DNA from: Sycobia sp. Sy_11
Lineage: Eukaryota; Arthropoda; Insecta; Hymenoptera; Epichrysomallidae
Length of the DNA stretch: 64,000 bases
NCBI GenBank assembly: GCA_018907035.1
Contig: JACCIC010000121.1
Coordinates: 251,001-315,000 of the forward strand
Reading direction: 5' to 3'
Made by a program: the position numbers and the translations under genes. Numbering within the stretch: position 1 is the first letter of the stretch; each line of letters begins with the position of its first letter. Under the pieces are notes generated by a model. That model was not told the origin of the DNA and did not search any database. It saw only the letters and a program-made list of their open reading frames with translations. Shown here one piece after another: positions 9,747-22,634 of this stretch.

Positions 9747-11304
9747 CTGCCACACCAACAGCAAGCAATACATATTCATATTACATTCACAGTGTACAGG
9801 TACATATTGCATACGTCACGAATATTATATATAGTATATGCATAGATAATTTGCCCAGCGCCTAAATCAAACTTTTGTTTTGTTTATAATGTTTGAAAAA
9901 TGCGCAGAGGATAATTATATAAAAACAAAGATAATAGTGTATCTTAATTAAGGACTCACGAGGAGAGTTACATATTTCGATCCTGGATGTGACTGTAGCT
10001 CACAGAATTTTTACTAAATATAATATCTAAATAGAGTATCTCTGTAGCCATTCTTTTCAATGCCTTTTTCGCCCAAGAATTTCTAAAAGTAAATTGTTCA
10101 GTGAATATGCGACTCAATAAATAATTTAATTCCCTCGATCAAATTTTCTATCTCGCACAAGACTTTGTTCCTATAGAACAATTGTATTTTTTTCCATACA
10201 TTATTTCTAATTTTTAAAATCTAAATACAATAAGAATTAAAAAAATTTACCATCAGGGCATATAATTGATAGAAACAATTAATGCAAGAAAAAATATAAA
10301 TTCAATAAGATATTTGCAATATTTTCATTATTCTATTGATCTTGAAACCATATTCTAATAAAGAATGAAATATTATTTTTATATGCATTAATTATTTGTC
10401 ATTTTAAACTGAATCGTTAGGATTTTTATTTCTTGTTAAATAGTGGATTTAAAAAATTATAAGTATGTCTAAGAAAATTTAAATTATTTATAAGAGTACT
10501 TATTTGCTCGAAATTTGGATTGTAAATTGTATTGGAGCAGGAAGGCTTTGAAAAAAAATGTTTACACAGATATTCTATATAGGTATATTGGAAAATATTC
10601 AACGAGTCACAGCCAAATACAGGATCCAAATATCGGATTTTCTCGTTGTCAGTACGGTTCTACATACTCAACTAAATTATGTAATATATAAGCATGCATA
10701 ATATAATACTTTGCATTAATCCTAATAAATGTTAAACGCTTTGTACAGTAAAGATTTTTGAATAACGGCAATTTTTTATCAATTGTTTTTTACATTGGAA
10801 GAACTACATTTAGTATTTTGTTTTTTTTTATTTTTTATTGGTTCTTATAAATATTGGATTGAAAAGCTTAGGTTATCCGTAAGTTATCGCAAATTGCGAT
10901 GAAAACCGAAAAACTTAGGTGTTAAAAATAGTAAGATTCTTTTAAGCATAAAATTTTACTCGCTTCTAACTCTATCTGATAATTATAAGGTTGGAAAATA
11001 ATTTTAAACAATGTTAAATCAATTACACTTAAATGTTGTTTCACAATACCAATTAAATGTAAAAAGAACGTTATTTTCATAAAAATTAACGCATCGATAA
11101 AATACCCTAATTTATATCCTAATTTTGCTTATTATTCTAACATTATATGTAATTTTTTTAGAAGATATTAGTAATTTTGAATATTAAATAAGTTTCCTCA
11201 TTTGAATAGCAAACTGAATTAAAGAAAAAGTTCAAAAACATCTTTTAATCCCAAATGCGTATCACACATTTATTCGAATAAAAATTCAATATGATTCAAG
11301 ACTT

Positions 11305-11370
<66 letters not shown>

Positions 11371-11871
11371 CGATAAGGAAATATTTTTAGATACGATCTG
11401 TCATATTCATTGGTTTATATTCCTAAAAAAATAAAGATATTTTAACAAAATTAAAGACATATAAACCCATTCATAGTACGAGTGTATTTCATAGTTATGA
11501 TTTATTTCAATTTTACGGGTTGCAAGTTTCAACCATTAGTTAAAAAATATGGTTTTTAAGTTAGAAAAATTCTATTATATAATATTTTTTTTTTAATTTC
11601 CTTCAAACATATTAATAAAAATAACAGCTGACACCTCCTAAGCTGTTGTTTAGAAATTCTTTTTTACGAATTTGTAACTAATTTTGAAAGACGGTTATGT
11701 ACTCATGTAGCTGACGTTATAGAAAGCTTATATAGTCTGCAGCACGAAGGAAAGAACAATAAAATCAAGAAAGCTTCATCAAGTTAAAAATACACGTATA
11801 TGTAATATATATCATTCTCCTTCATAACGCACGTGGACGTCGATTCGAAAGAAAGAGAAATTAATGCTTAC
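9747..11871 (-). other. Lim3 intron 2
   Basis: About 2.1 kb between the two LIM exons. It is AT-rich, with a TA tract at 11309-11366. Nothing else was recognised; a 67-codon minus frame at 10426-10629 matches nothing I know. Confidence 0.8.
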
Positions 11872-12046
11872 TTGAAAAAGTCATCCTTACAGAAGACGTG
11901 GCTGTTCCGCGCGTAACACTTATCGGTCAGTCTGATGCCGCAATCCCTGCAGGTGAGGCAGCCCGCGTGCCAGCACCTGCCCATGACCCTGAGTACATAC
12001 TTGTCGAGTATCGCTTCCTGGCAGCCACCGCACTTTGGTATCGAGG
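11872..12046 (-). CDS. Lim3: Lim3 exon: LIM domain 1
   Basis: Read from 12046 to 11872 the exon encodes IPKCGGCQEAILDKYVL, then CWHAGCLTCRDCGIRL and VFCKDDFF. Zinc ligands are present in order (C-x2-C, H-x2-C, C-x2-C, C-x2-D). The IPKCGGC opening and CKDDFFKRFGTKC join are hallmarks of LHX3/4 proteins. The acceptor is TTCCAG|CC after a good pyrimidine tract; the donor is AA|GTAAGC. The exon is 175 nt. It takes one base from the upstream exon and passes two bases (AA) to the LIM2 exon; both phases fit. Confidence 0.95.
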
Positions 12047-12736
12047 CTGGAACAGATATACAGAAGAGGCGGTACTTTTAAAATGCCCTCGCCTTCTTTG
12101 GTTACGCAAAGTGCGTGGTGTCGCATCGGATTAATGCATTGGAATGTCTCGAAGAAGCTTTTTTTAATATTATTATTGAATGAAAAATAAGAACTTAATT
12201 TTCGCTTTGGTTTATCTGTTTTTTTTTCTATTATTTTTCAGTAAGTTTTTCCGGTCTTTGGTATGACAATTCATAGAAACTAAACTCGTAATAATGATTA
12301 AATTCGTCATTTTTACACCCTTCGAATAATTTGTAATGTTGATGTTGATGTAAATCTTTTTTCTATTTACGTATGATACTGAATCAAATGGATATCTGGC
12401 CGGGTTCTGCTGTGCACATAGACACGTGTTCTTTCTGACTTTATTCATCATAATAAAAAGCGTTTCTGTTATTAAACACTACAAGTCTAGCAGGTGTTTT
12501 ATAATACATGCATATTCTTTATCGTTTACATATACCTTGTACATATATACATACGAATGTACTAAATGAAAATATGAATAAATTTACGCCTTGCTTCTTG
12601 TACCTTATCTATTTTTTACTGTTATTTAACGTCGCTCTATTTATGCTTCCATATATGGGTTCTAATCCGCGACGGAGGTTTACGATGTGTTTGTAAACAA
12701 AGCACATATAAATTATTACAGTGGTGCTTGTGTCAA

Positions 12737-12816
12737 TCGGCCGAGGCCGGGATTTGAACTCGGATTACCAAGTTACTACAATTCTTCGCTCTAGCAATCG
12801 AGCCATCGTAGGCCTC
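12737..12816 (-). repeat. tRNA-derived SINE or tRNA relic
   Basis: On the minus strand, GATGGCTCGATTGCTAGAGCG looks like a pol III A box with its D-arm surroundings, and GAGTTCAAATCC about 30 bases later looks like a B box. The flanks GGCC...GGCC give a short acceptor-like pairing. There is no convincing full cloverleaf, so this is called SINE-type rather than a working tRNA. Confidence 0.65.
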
Positions 12817-12879
12817 TATCTTATCTTTTGAATCTTATATTTATGTTTCAAGGAGCGACCTTTGTACACGCCGCCTATA

Positions 12880-12943
12880 TAATATTTCTCAGTAGAAACC
12901 GTATTTAAAATGTGTATATATAATATGTACAATATAATGTACA

Positions 12944-12997
<54 letters not shown>

Positions 12998-13548
12998 CAC
13001 ACATAGTTTCGAGGTTGTTGGTAAAGAATCCTATATTACCATTATTTCTTTTGTTCAAACTAAAAAAAATAGTCTTGACACAATTCTGAACTTAGTATAA
13101 CGTATAAAAATAAAAACATAATTTATCGTCACAAACTATATTCAGTATGATTTGGCATACAGAACTATTTTATAAAAGAAGGAGAGAGAGAAAAAGAGAG
13201 AGAGAACTTTTCTACGTAAAAGAAAATAAAATTTACAAAAATCAAACGATATCCATAAGGTGTGAGAGTAATGTCAGATTAACCTGAAGAACAAAAAGGG
13301 TTATACTGACAAACGTCACACCTTCTTTAGGATACGAATTCTAAAGTTGGATATGATCGATCATTCGTCTGAGCTGGCCTGGTATTAATACTTTTAGCAG
13401 ACTAATTTGAGTTGATGTTTCTGGTTCAAGACGCCACCTAGTAGCCGCTGGTGCTACTGATTGTTAAAACCATTAACTTAATTTATTGATGAATGTATAT
13501 TTTTTAATAGGCGATGCATATTGCCTTTTTATGCAGAAGTGACGATAT

Positions 13549-13597
<49 letters not shown>

Positions 13598-13795
13598 TCG
13601 AGGTTGTTGGTAAAGAACATTATTTTGCCATCATTTCTTTTGTTCGAACTAAAAAAAACATAGTCACTTGTCACAATTCTGAAGTTAACAGAATGTATAA
13701 AAATAAAAATATAATTTGTCGTCACAAACTATATTCAGTATGATTTGGCATACAGAACCATTTTATAAGAGAAGGAGAAAGGAAGACAGAGAGAT

Positions 13796-13880
<85 letters not shown>

Positions 13881-14320
13881 TTTTCCCACGTAAGAGAAAG
13901 TAAAATTTTAAAAAATCAAAAGATATCCATAAGGTGTGAGAGTACTGTCAGATTAACCTTAAGAACAAAAAAGGTAATATCGACTAACATCACACCTTTA
14001 GGATACGAATCCCAAAGTTGGATATGAACATTCACTTGAGCTAGGCTGGTATTAATACTTTAAGCCGACTACATTGAGTTGATGTTCGTGATTCAAGAAG
14101 ATACGTAGTGTCCGCTGGTGAAACTGATTGTTAAAAGCATTAAATTAATTTATTGATGAAAGTAAAATGATTTTCAATAAAACACATAGCCTATGTCCTT
14201 TCCAAGATAATATAGAATTTCTATGTCAAATTACAGAATAATCGGTCAGTAATTTTTTTTGGTTATCGTGTACAAACAAAAAGACGCTTTGTCTTTATAA
14301 ATTATTATGATATGAAGTAT
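12880..14320 (-). mobile_element. Non-autonomous Helitron, 5' half, partly duplicated
   Basis: Plus-strand order: an ACCGTATTTAAAATGTG segment, a TA tract, then a TAGTTTCGAGGTTGTTGG block with a GA tract (12949-13495). A second, longer run of the block follows (13500-14320), ending in ACACGCTTTGTCTTTATAAA and TATGATATGA, which is the reversed Helitron 5' end. Matching copies occur at 24190, 35575 and 36950. The ACATAGCCTATGTCCTT segment near 14190 matches the common insect Helitron 5' region. No Rep/helicase frame is present. Confidence 0.7.
13800..13880 (+). repeat. (GA)n tract inside Helitron
   Basis: About 70 bp of GAGA repeats, at the same internal position as the tracts at 24349, 35785 and 36995. 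It is a built-in part of the Helitron family, not an independent microsatellite. Confidence 0.9.
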
Positions 14321-15208
14321 GATATACATTTTAAATACGGCTTCTACGGAGAAATATTGTATTAGCGTGTACGGGCGGTTAAATACGATATCCTGGTGCC
14401 TCAGGACGATTTCTACTGCGAGTTTTGTGTTGGGACGGTAGAACATGATGTCCAGATGTTTTGGAACAACTTTTACGAAAAGTATCGTGTTTAGTTGGTG
14501 TAAAACAATGACTAGGTATGTCGGGATGACTTCTACGGGGATTTTCGTGTTTGAACGGTAGAATACGATGTCCAGGTGTGACGGGACGACTTCTATAGAG
14601 AGAGTCGTGTTGGAACGTTAGAATACGATGTTCAGATGTTTTGGAACAACTTATAGGAAGAGTATCCTGTTTAGTTTGTGGGAAACAATGCTCAGGTATG
14701 TCGAGACGACTTTTACGGGGGTTTTCGTGTTTGAACGGTAGATTACGATGTCCAGATGTCTCCGGATAATTTCTACAGAGAGTTTTATGTTTGGACGGTA
14801 GAAGACGATGTCCAACTATGACGGGACGACTTCTTTGAAGAGATTCGTATTCTATCATTCGAGCACTTAAACTCTCAGTAGAAGTTGTCCCTCGATACTT
14901 AGACATCGTATTCTACCTCCCCAACATAAAACTCTCTATAGCAGTCGTCTCAAGACATGTTCTATTGTTCGAACATTATACTCTCTGTAAAATATTGTAC
15001 AAAACGGTCGGTGAAATATTAACTTTTTGAAGTGGACGCTGCTTTGAAGCAGCTTGTTATACAGAAACAACGATAAGTAAATTAAGGCAGATTATTTATA
15101 GTAATATAAATTTTTATATATAGAGTACTTTTTACTTAGATATTATTGAACTGTTTAAAAAATCAGTTAAATTATTATTTCGAACGAAGCCGAGACAAGG
15201 GATGCTAG
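14321..15208 (+). mobile_element. Non-autonomous Helitron, 3' half with CTAG end
   Basis: The 3' half runs through the 60-bp minisatellite to GAAGCCGAGACAAGGGATG and ends CTAG at 15205-15208, followed by T, as expected for a Helitron 3' end. The terminal hairpin is slightly mutated compared with the copies at 25332 and 34036. It is joined in inverted orientation to the 5' half at 12880-14320. Confidence 0.78.
14379..14920 (-). repeat. 60-bp minisatellite, copy 1
   Basis: About nine diverged 60-bp units on the minus strand; each resembles GAAGTCGTCCCGTCATACCT followed by GGACATCGT and TTCTACCGTCC. Since 60 is a multiple of three, the array stays open as a 20-residue Arg/Pro/His-rich repeat over 175 codons. 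The same array occurs in other copies of this Helitron. Confidence 0.88.
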
Positions 15209-15222
15209 TATTTACATACATA

Positions 15223-15352
<130 letters not shown>

Positions 15353-15414
15353 ATGAAAATCTGTACATTTATGGTTTTTGAAGATGTTGATTATGAATAT
15401 CATTTAGTTTTTTT

Positions 15415-15876
15415 TTGCAAATATTCCATTTCCAATAAAATTTACAAAAATCAAAAGATATTTGTAAGGTGTTAGAATAGTGTCAGGTTAATCTTTAGAA
15501 CAAAAAGGATAATACTGACTAACGTCACTCGTTGTTTAGGATATAAATCCCAAAGTTAGATATGATTATTCAACTGAACTAGCATGGTATTAATAGTTTA
15601 AGCGGACTACTTTGAGTTGATATTCGTGATTTAAGACGCCACCTAGTAGCCGCTGGAGAAACTGACTGCTATGACCGTGAACTTAATTTATTGATGAAAG
15701 TAAAATAATTTTCAATAGAAAACATAGCCTATGTCCTTCCCAAGATAATATATAGAATCTATATATCAAATTTCAGAACAATCGGTTTATTAGTTTTTTT
15801 GTTTATCGTGTACAAACAAAAACACGCTTTGTCTGTATAAATCAGTATGATATGAAGTATGATATGATATGAAATA

Positions 15877-15925
<49 letters not shown>
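15415..15925 (-). mobile_element. Helitron 5' half fragment
   Basis: Reads AAAATTTACAAAAATCAAAA, the CACCTAGTAGCCGCTGG segment, CATAGCCTATGTCCTT, then ACACGCTTTGTCTGTATAAA and (TATGA)n, the reversed 5' end. It is followed by a TA tract at 15879-15924. The 3' half is missing. Confidence 0.75.
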
Positions 15926-15926
<1 letters not shown>

Positions 15927-17599
15927 TTACTATTTTATATTTTATAATTATTGTGGATATTAATATTATTATTGTTATTACTATCAATATTTTTGCCCGC
16001 TACTGCAAATATAATTGTAAATGCATAATTGAAATAGAATTGTTAGCAACGATAATAACGTGACATAATATAAATATTTATAGCCCTAATGCCTGATTAA
16101 TATTTACTTATCGAAAATTACTTGAGCACTTGTAATTTTTACAACTGACATATCAAGTGCTGATATAAAAAATTTATCGATAAATTATATCGGGTGTTCT
16201 CAAAATATCGCCAAAGAAACATAGAATTGATGTTACTATTATGTTGGTATTATTGTTGCTGTTGCTGTTCTCTGTACTACTAGGGGTATAGTTAAGTTTT
16301 GACTTTTCACTTCTAAAAAGAAATTTTAAATTTCATGCAGATTATAAAATATATTGCATATATGCACATGAAATTCCATATAGGAAGTTCATAATTTAGC
16401 ACAAGTTTGTTTAAAGTGTATTTATATTAAATTTCTATTACAATTTATAAATTATAATATTTTATAAAAATTGGAAAAGTTGATGCACGTTTACATGGAA
16501 TGTAATGTAATTCATGGCCTGTTTTAAAGTTATAACTTTTTTAATAGAATAATTGTTAAGCTATTTTCTTGATACGCTATTAATATCGTAATTCCTATTA
16601 AATCCCCGAATTTATTATTGAGCTAAAAATAAGCTACACTGCGTCGAAAAATAAGTAAAAATGAGTTAGAAATGTGAACGAAGATATATATATGTACATG
16701 TGATTAATGTATAAATAATAATAGTTTTCGATTTATAATTACAACTTGAGAAATTCTACTAAAAAGTTATTAATAAAAATATCTTAAATTTCTATTGAAA
16801 TATATATATTTGCCATGTTTTAATTTGGCTATATAAACATCGCAGTCTATTTATGTACTCTTCTGCAGAGAACCAAATATTTATTTTTAATTTACTGAAA
16901 TCTGATTATATAATTATAATTGTTAGTAATGAAAAGTTCAAATATTATTTAATCTCATTCATATGCTAATTATAAAAATAGATATATTAAACTAAATTAT
17001 AATAAAATTGATACTGCGACTCTACTTCAACAAATGATAATATTACATTACCCTTTTATTGAGTACTTCATGTGTGAATAGAACAACCGAATCTTAAAGT
17101 CTATATTGCAGTATATACAGCTTCTTCTTATTACAAGATTCGTAAGTGCAAATGATGCTGTCAAGTTATATAAAAATTATTTTGGCGGTAGTGTTACCTA
17201 TTTATATAATGAGCCTCTATAATTAATGATCAGACACCGAATCTCTATAATTCAGCATAATTCATAAATCAAAAAGAAAAGGAATGCAATTAGAAATTTA
17301 CAAGATAGAGGCAGACAAACAACAAACATTCTACTGTTAAAAACAATTGACTAAACTTTCATAAAAATTCATTCAACGCTTTTTCTTCGTTTTCACTGAA
17401 AATACAGATTGCACTGAAATTTTGATGACTTCAATGCCCATTTTAAAAAAAATCTATTAGCAGTGCACTGAAATGTAAAAATCCTCACTGAAATTTTATA
17501 AAAATGCACTGTTGCTTTAATCATTTATTATCTGTTCAGAAATTTTTGTTGACTTCATAATTTTTACTTAATTTATATATGTACGCTATATATACATAT

Positions 17600-17760
17600 T
17601 AATATAGTCTACGGGGATGATGACAGTCTGACTATCATTATAATTGTTAATTAATTGTATATTGATATGAATTAATATTATTATAAATACATATTAAATA
17701 ATTATATAATTTTTAATTTAATTGGACTCTACGACCAATAGAAATATTTATTAAAATGAA
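17600..17760 (+). repeat. Fragment sharing ends with the hammerhead element
   Basis: Holds GATGACAGTCTGACTATCAT near 17620 and TTGGACTCTACGACCAATAG near 17720. Both resemble the minus strand of the element at 59022-59392. The hammerhead core itself is absent here. Confidence 0.55.
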
Positions 17761-17960
17761 TAAAATCATATTATTTATTTTATGAATAAATAAAATAGGA
17801 TTTATGAACTACCATTAATTGAAACAAGTACAAGATAAAAAGGAATAGTAAATTATATTTTTTACATGCTTTTTTAAAAACTTTATACATCTTAACTATC
17901 ATCAGTGCATATTCATAAATTTTGTATTAGCGTGATCAAAATTTTAGTGATCGTCACTTG
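17761..17960 (+). repeat. Possible left fragment of repeat E
   Basis: ACCATTAATTGAAACAAGTA and the surrounding text resemble the left part of the repeat at 25979 and 45480, but more diverged. Confidence 0.4.
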
Positions 17961-18539
17961 ATTTTAAATTTAACAAAATTCTACTGAAAATTCATAAACG
18001 TGTTCCTAATTGAAATTTTATTGTCGAAAGTTTAAATTGGAATAGTACTTGAATTAAAAAGTAACTGAAATTTCAGAGTTATTTTAACAGTGTACACAAG
18101 CAAACTTGCACGTCTCCATAGCACTGATATTTCCCTTGTCCATAGAGAAAACTAGTATATAGCTATCATTTGTCCGATCACTCCCTGTCGAGGATCACCG
18201 TAGTGCTAACTTTGTTCAAGCCACATTGCTGAATCACCAAATTATAATGCACATTTGAATTTTTATAACGAATGTATGAAAATCTATCGTATGCATGGAA
18301 CGAACTCGGTATACGCCAAAAGGTTTGACGTAACACTAAATTTGAATCAGGGAAAAATGACTGAAATTCCGCGTATGCAGTGATCAAATCTTCACTGCTA
18401 AATTAATGCATTATTATACGGGATTTGATCAATTGTCGCTTATTGAAATTTAAAGTTTATATTCTTAAAATTCAAATTAGTGAATATTACATGGAATCCA
18501 GTGGCAATTCGATCATCTTATAGTTACATTTTTACTGGT

Positions 18540-18970
18540 ACATTTCTATTTATCTACATTGATAAGTTAGTGTATATACATTGTATGTACAATGGTAGAT
18601 TCTTTTATATGTATATAGGTAAATCACTGTATATTATTGTATGTTAATAATGGCTAATAGTTGTATATACACAGTATTTTGTAGTGTATTTCTATGATGG
18701 CAGATTAGTGTACATACGCACACACACGCGCACTGTATACATTGTTATATGTATGGTTATACATAAAGATATATACATATACATATATATACAGTATACA
18801 TAAGTGTACGTACATCGGAAATTTAATATATGCATTTCATACATGACTGCATGTACAGTGGTTAATCCATGTATATACATTGCATGTGCAGTGGCAAATT
18901 TATGTACGTACAGTTATACACTGTCTACATTATTATATGCCAATTGGTAAACCATTGTAGATAAACCGTA
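18540..18970. repeat. Degenerate tandem array of TGTATATACATTG motifs
   Basis: Several diverged units built on GTGTATATACATTGTATGTA and CAGTGGTAAAT-like text recur across about 430 bp at irregular spacing. The core is self-complementary. It looks like an old minisatellite. Confidence 0.55.
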
Positions 18971-19303
18971 TGTTAGTTTAGAGTATAAAATTTCTGCATT
19001 ATACATTGTATTTTCCAAGAGCGTTTGCATTTACACTGAAGTTCGTAAGTTTTCATTGATTCAATAGTACAAAGTTCAGGATTAGGCACGAAAAAACCTC
19101 GCACTATAACATAAAATAAGCAAAAGTAATATGTATATGTAAGAGCACTGTAGGACGTAGCCGTGCAACCATACGGGTTCTTTAGTTATACTCAGTTATA
19201 CCAATCGAATTGGAGATTTTCACGGAGAAATCAGATCACGTATGAAAGATTATTGTGATTTTGACCCCCTATATATATATATATATATATATATAGCGCT
19301 CAC

Positions 19304-19565
19304 AGTAAAGTATCTCGGGTAAACTGTACGTCAAGCCGACCTCGGCCGTGGGCTGCTCGAAGGGATGCATGTCAGCCCTCGACTCCGGCCCGCAGTCACA
19401 ATTGAATGAGATCTCGCTATCTACGCTAATCCCGCCTATGCTGCCGCTACAGTTGCTGCAGACGCTGCTCCCGCGCGAGTCCGGGCTGCTTTGGGGCGTG
19501 GCGAAGTCTTCGGCCCGGGACCGGTAGGTGCTCTCCAGCGAGGACAGAACCTCACAGCCGATCAT
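19304..19565 (-). CDS. Lim3: Lim3 first coding exon
   Basis: From an ATG at 19565, 87 codons run MIGCEVLSSLESTYRS...SLPEILY and one base of the next codon, then a GTGAGC donor at 19303. Adding that base (T) to the LIM1 exon (CC TCG ATA) gives Y-S-S-I-P-K-C. LHX3/4 proteins also have a short acidic/Ser-rich start with a Leu-Pro-Glu motif just before LIM1, so both phase and content fit. The exon is GC-rich and low in complexity of known domains; no domain is expected here. Insect Lim3 may use alternative first exons, so this could be one of several isoform starts. Confidence 0.78.
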
Positions 19566-20127
19566 CTTAGAGCTCCGGAAGGAAGGCCGCGCTCACCACG
19601 CTCTCGTCGCGCACGCTCATATCACTCGGGTTGTAGCGCGTTATCTATCATGACACGTGTGCGAACGCCGCTGTCCACGCCCGCTACGGCCACCTACTTC
19701 CATCTCGGTAACGTCGCGAATGCGCCTGCAAAATGCACAAATTCGACGAACTGATCCGTCACGATCCAGGCGGGCATGGGAAGTGGGAGGGGAAGGAGGT
19801 GGAGAACTTAACGCAAACGAACAACTTGCAACGCGGAGAGCTCGCGCGCGACTGACGCTCGGAGCATATCTATATATCGAGCCGACCCCAAGGCTTCGAG
19901 GACACTCCACGCTCCGGCGCACGTGGCCGCGTGTTGGGGGGAATTGAGGGGGCGGGGGTCACTCGAGCACAGGGTGCAGGCATTGGTCGTGAGACGTACC
20001 CTCGCCGGAGCCGTGATTGGTCGAGTTCGGGGGCGGTCCTCCGAGCCGCATAATGGCGCGGATTTACCCGCAGCGTTCGAGCCTCGCTCTGTGTATATAC
20101 AATGTCTAGTCCTATGTGTGTATATGC

Positions 20128-20191
<64 letters not shown>

Positions 20192-20600
20192 TTGTATAGA
20201 AGCCGACAGAAAGCGCCAGAAGCGGATCGAGAAGGCGTGGGATGCGGCCGCGGAGGGCCAGAGGGAGCGCCGGACGCGAAAGAAAAATGTGGCGAGCTAC
20301 CAGGACCAACCACTATCTACGATGCGCGAGAAGACGAAGACAATGAGACGCGAGCCGTATAAATATACAGTAATGAAAATACTCTTTAGATATGTTCGTT
20401 TCGACCGATGTCCGTTCCTTATTTACGCGGAAACCTGCTTCGGTCGGCTGGGCAACGAGAGTAGCGGCACCCCATGGTTGGAACTGTACGCCTTGACTCT
20501 CCTCCTACATTTGCTTCAAGCGTGAAAGGTTTTATCGTAGGTATATGCAGGTATAAATATAGCCTCTTCGACAAAAAACGCTCCCGACATCGTTGTTGTC
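19566..20600 (-). promoter_or_regulatory. GC-rich Lim3 upstream region and core promoter candidate
   Basis: About 1 kb of CpG-rich DNA lies upstream of the first Lim3 coding exon, in an otherwise AT-rich region. On the minus strand a TATATAG box (19871-19877) is followed about 23 bases later by TCAGT (19851-19855), the arthropod initiator consensus. That spacing is slightly short for a TATA-initiator pair. A TG/TA microsatellite interrupts the region at 20126-20190. Long plus- and minus-strand frames here are by-products of high GC content; none has recognisable content. Confidence 0.5.
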
Positions 20601-20988
20601 CTCGCGCGTCCTTGCGCGGCTATTATCAGAAACGGTAACTATGCGGTGCGTACAAATGTATACATGCGTTTATGCATGAATCGGAGCAAAACTGAATTCA
20701 TATATATTTATAGATTCCAATCATTTTATTATTTAACTAATTAAATATCGAGCATGTAAAAGTTTCCAGATAGAAAATAACTAATTATTGTCATGATTTG
20801 TAAGAATGTGAAATCAATTACTGAAAATTACTGAATCAGAAATTTCATCTATTTGTATCTCTTTAAATTATAACCTGCCATGCCAACCTGTAAGCAGCCA
20901 CATGAGGCTTTCTTACTAATTCAAACGTAGAGAGTATAATAAAAAAATTATTAATATAAACAATTTTTTTCGCTCTTTTCTCAGCGAA
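20601..20988. other. AT-rich intergenic, nothing seen
   Basis: This lies between the Lim3 upstream region and the long hairpin. No frame, repeat or RNA gene was recognised. Confidence 0.6.
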
Positions 20989-21734
20989 TTTTATAGATTT
21001 ATTTTTACATATTAACAATACATAGATTGGTATAATTATTTAAAATTGTGTTTTTTTCAGAATTTTTTCAGATTTCTTTACTTTCAACACAATTTATATT
21101 ATGTTATATATATAGTTTGAATTCATTGAAGACTAAAAATTAAATGAAAGATGCACTAAATTATTTTTATGTGGAACAAAATTAAATAATTGAAATATAT
21201 TTCTAAGAATATAATATTTTTCACACTTGGGTGAATTCCACAAATTACGCGATTTGTTACATCGACAAATTTATTTCAACGACGGTTAGGTCAGATTGAA
21301 ATGCTCTTTCCTTGATATGTGCAAAAGTGTAACTTTTAATTTTGAAGAATCAGTTCAAATGATTAACCGAAATAAATTACTATTAGTACGTTTCGCCCTC
21401 AGTTACCTGTTGGTAAGAGCATTTCAATCCGACCTAACCGTCGTTGAAATAAATTTGTCGATATAACACATCGCGTAATTTGTGGAATTCACCCAAGTGT
21501 GAAAAATATTATATTCTTAGAAATATATTTCAATTATTTAATTTTGTTCCACATAAAAATAATTTAGTGCATCTTTCATTTAATTTTTAGTCTTCAATGA
21601 ATTCAAACTATATATATAACATAATATAAATTGTGTTGAAAGTAAAGAAATCTGAAAAAATTCTGAAAAAAACACAATTTTAAATAATTATACCAATCTA
21701 TGTATTGTTAATATGTAAAAATAAATCTATAAAA
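20989..21734. repeat. Near-perfect long inverted repeat (hairpin)
   Basis: Arms 20989-21320 and about 21413-21734 are inverse copies with only a few mismatches by eye (for example near 21264 and 21297). They are separated by a loop of about 90 bp. The arm holds TTCACACTTGGGTGAATTCC and GACGGTTAGGTC. Either a foldback transposon or a hairpin-RNA locus would look like this. No coding frame is present. Confidence 0.93.
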
Positions 21735-21929
21735 ATCAAAGTTACTGAGTAAAACAGACAAAATTTCAAGCGTTATCGTGCAGAAATATACTCGGCATAT
21801 CCCTAGTTCGGACTAGATCCTAGTCAGTATTACTCATGATTTCCTCATGTAGGTAAATCTCGCCAGATCCGAGTTAGATTTCCCTTCGATCATCTAATAA
21901 TCATCTTATATTAATTATAACTTTCTCGA

Positions 21930-22205
21930 CTTTATTCAGATTTCCTTATCTTTTATTGATTCTTGAAAGAAATACGTGTTTTGTATAGTCAAAATTTTAC
22001 AAGCAGAAAACTTAAGAAAATGATTAGGATTTCTATCTTGATTTTAGTTAGATTTCCTTAACTTCTCCCTATTTTGGAAAAACTCACGTTTTTCTAGGCG
22101 GAATCTGCATAGTAAGAGAAGTAAGGAAATGGTTAGACTTTCTATTTTGATTCTAGTTAGATTTCCTCAACTTTTTCTAATATTGGAAAGAACGATGTTT
22201 TTTGT
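21930..22205 (+). repeat. Three degenerate units of about 110 bp
   Basis: AGATTTCC plus similar surroundings recur at 21938, 22050 and 22159, with a following GTAGTCAA-like segment. The period is about 110 bp. Confidence 0.6.
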
Positions 22206-22231
22206 AGTCAAGGCCTTATGTGTACAGAAAT

Positions 22232-22412
<181 letters not shown>

Positions 22413-22550
22413 ACCCGCATATCTTTCCAACATGGGAAAGAATTTAAAAAATTGATTTACTATGTATGTTTTATCTTGTGTTTATAAAATTATTATATTA
22501 TCTTAAGTGCTCTACGGTCATATGCAAAATATAGTATAGTAATCCCATAT

Positions 22551-22634
22551 TGCCTTTTAGCATAGTGCATAATGCGTTAGCTTGCGAATCGTTGGGTCGT
22601 GGGTTCGATACTCAGCGGAGGTCGGAATTTTTTT
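22551..22634 (+). repeat. tRNA-derived SINE head
   Basis: TAGCATAGTG (22558-22567) matches a pol III A box and GGGTTCGATACTC about 40 bases on matches a B box. A T7 run follows at 22627. No acceptor stem pairs convincingly, so a SINE or tRNA relic is favoured. Confidence 0.68.

Noticed and set aside
9557..9865. Plus-strand frame of 102 codons
   Set aside because: Shadow of the Lim3 LIM2 exon on the other strand.
14379..14920. CRISPR array
   Set aside because: Regular 60-bp units have no constant repeat and variable spacer structure; this is eukaryotic minisatellite DNA.
19923..20525. Plus-strand frame of 200 codons in the GC-rich region
   Set aside because: Runs through a TG microsatellite, has no known domain, and high GC content removes stops by chance.
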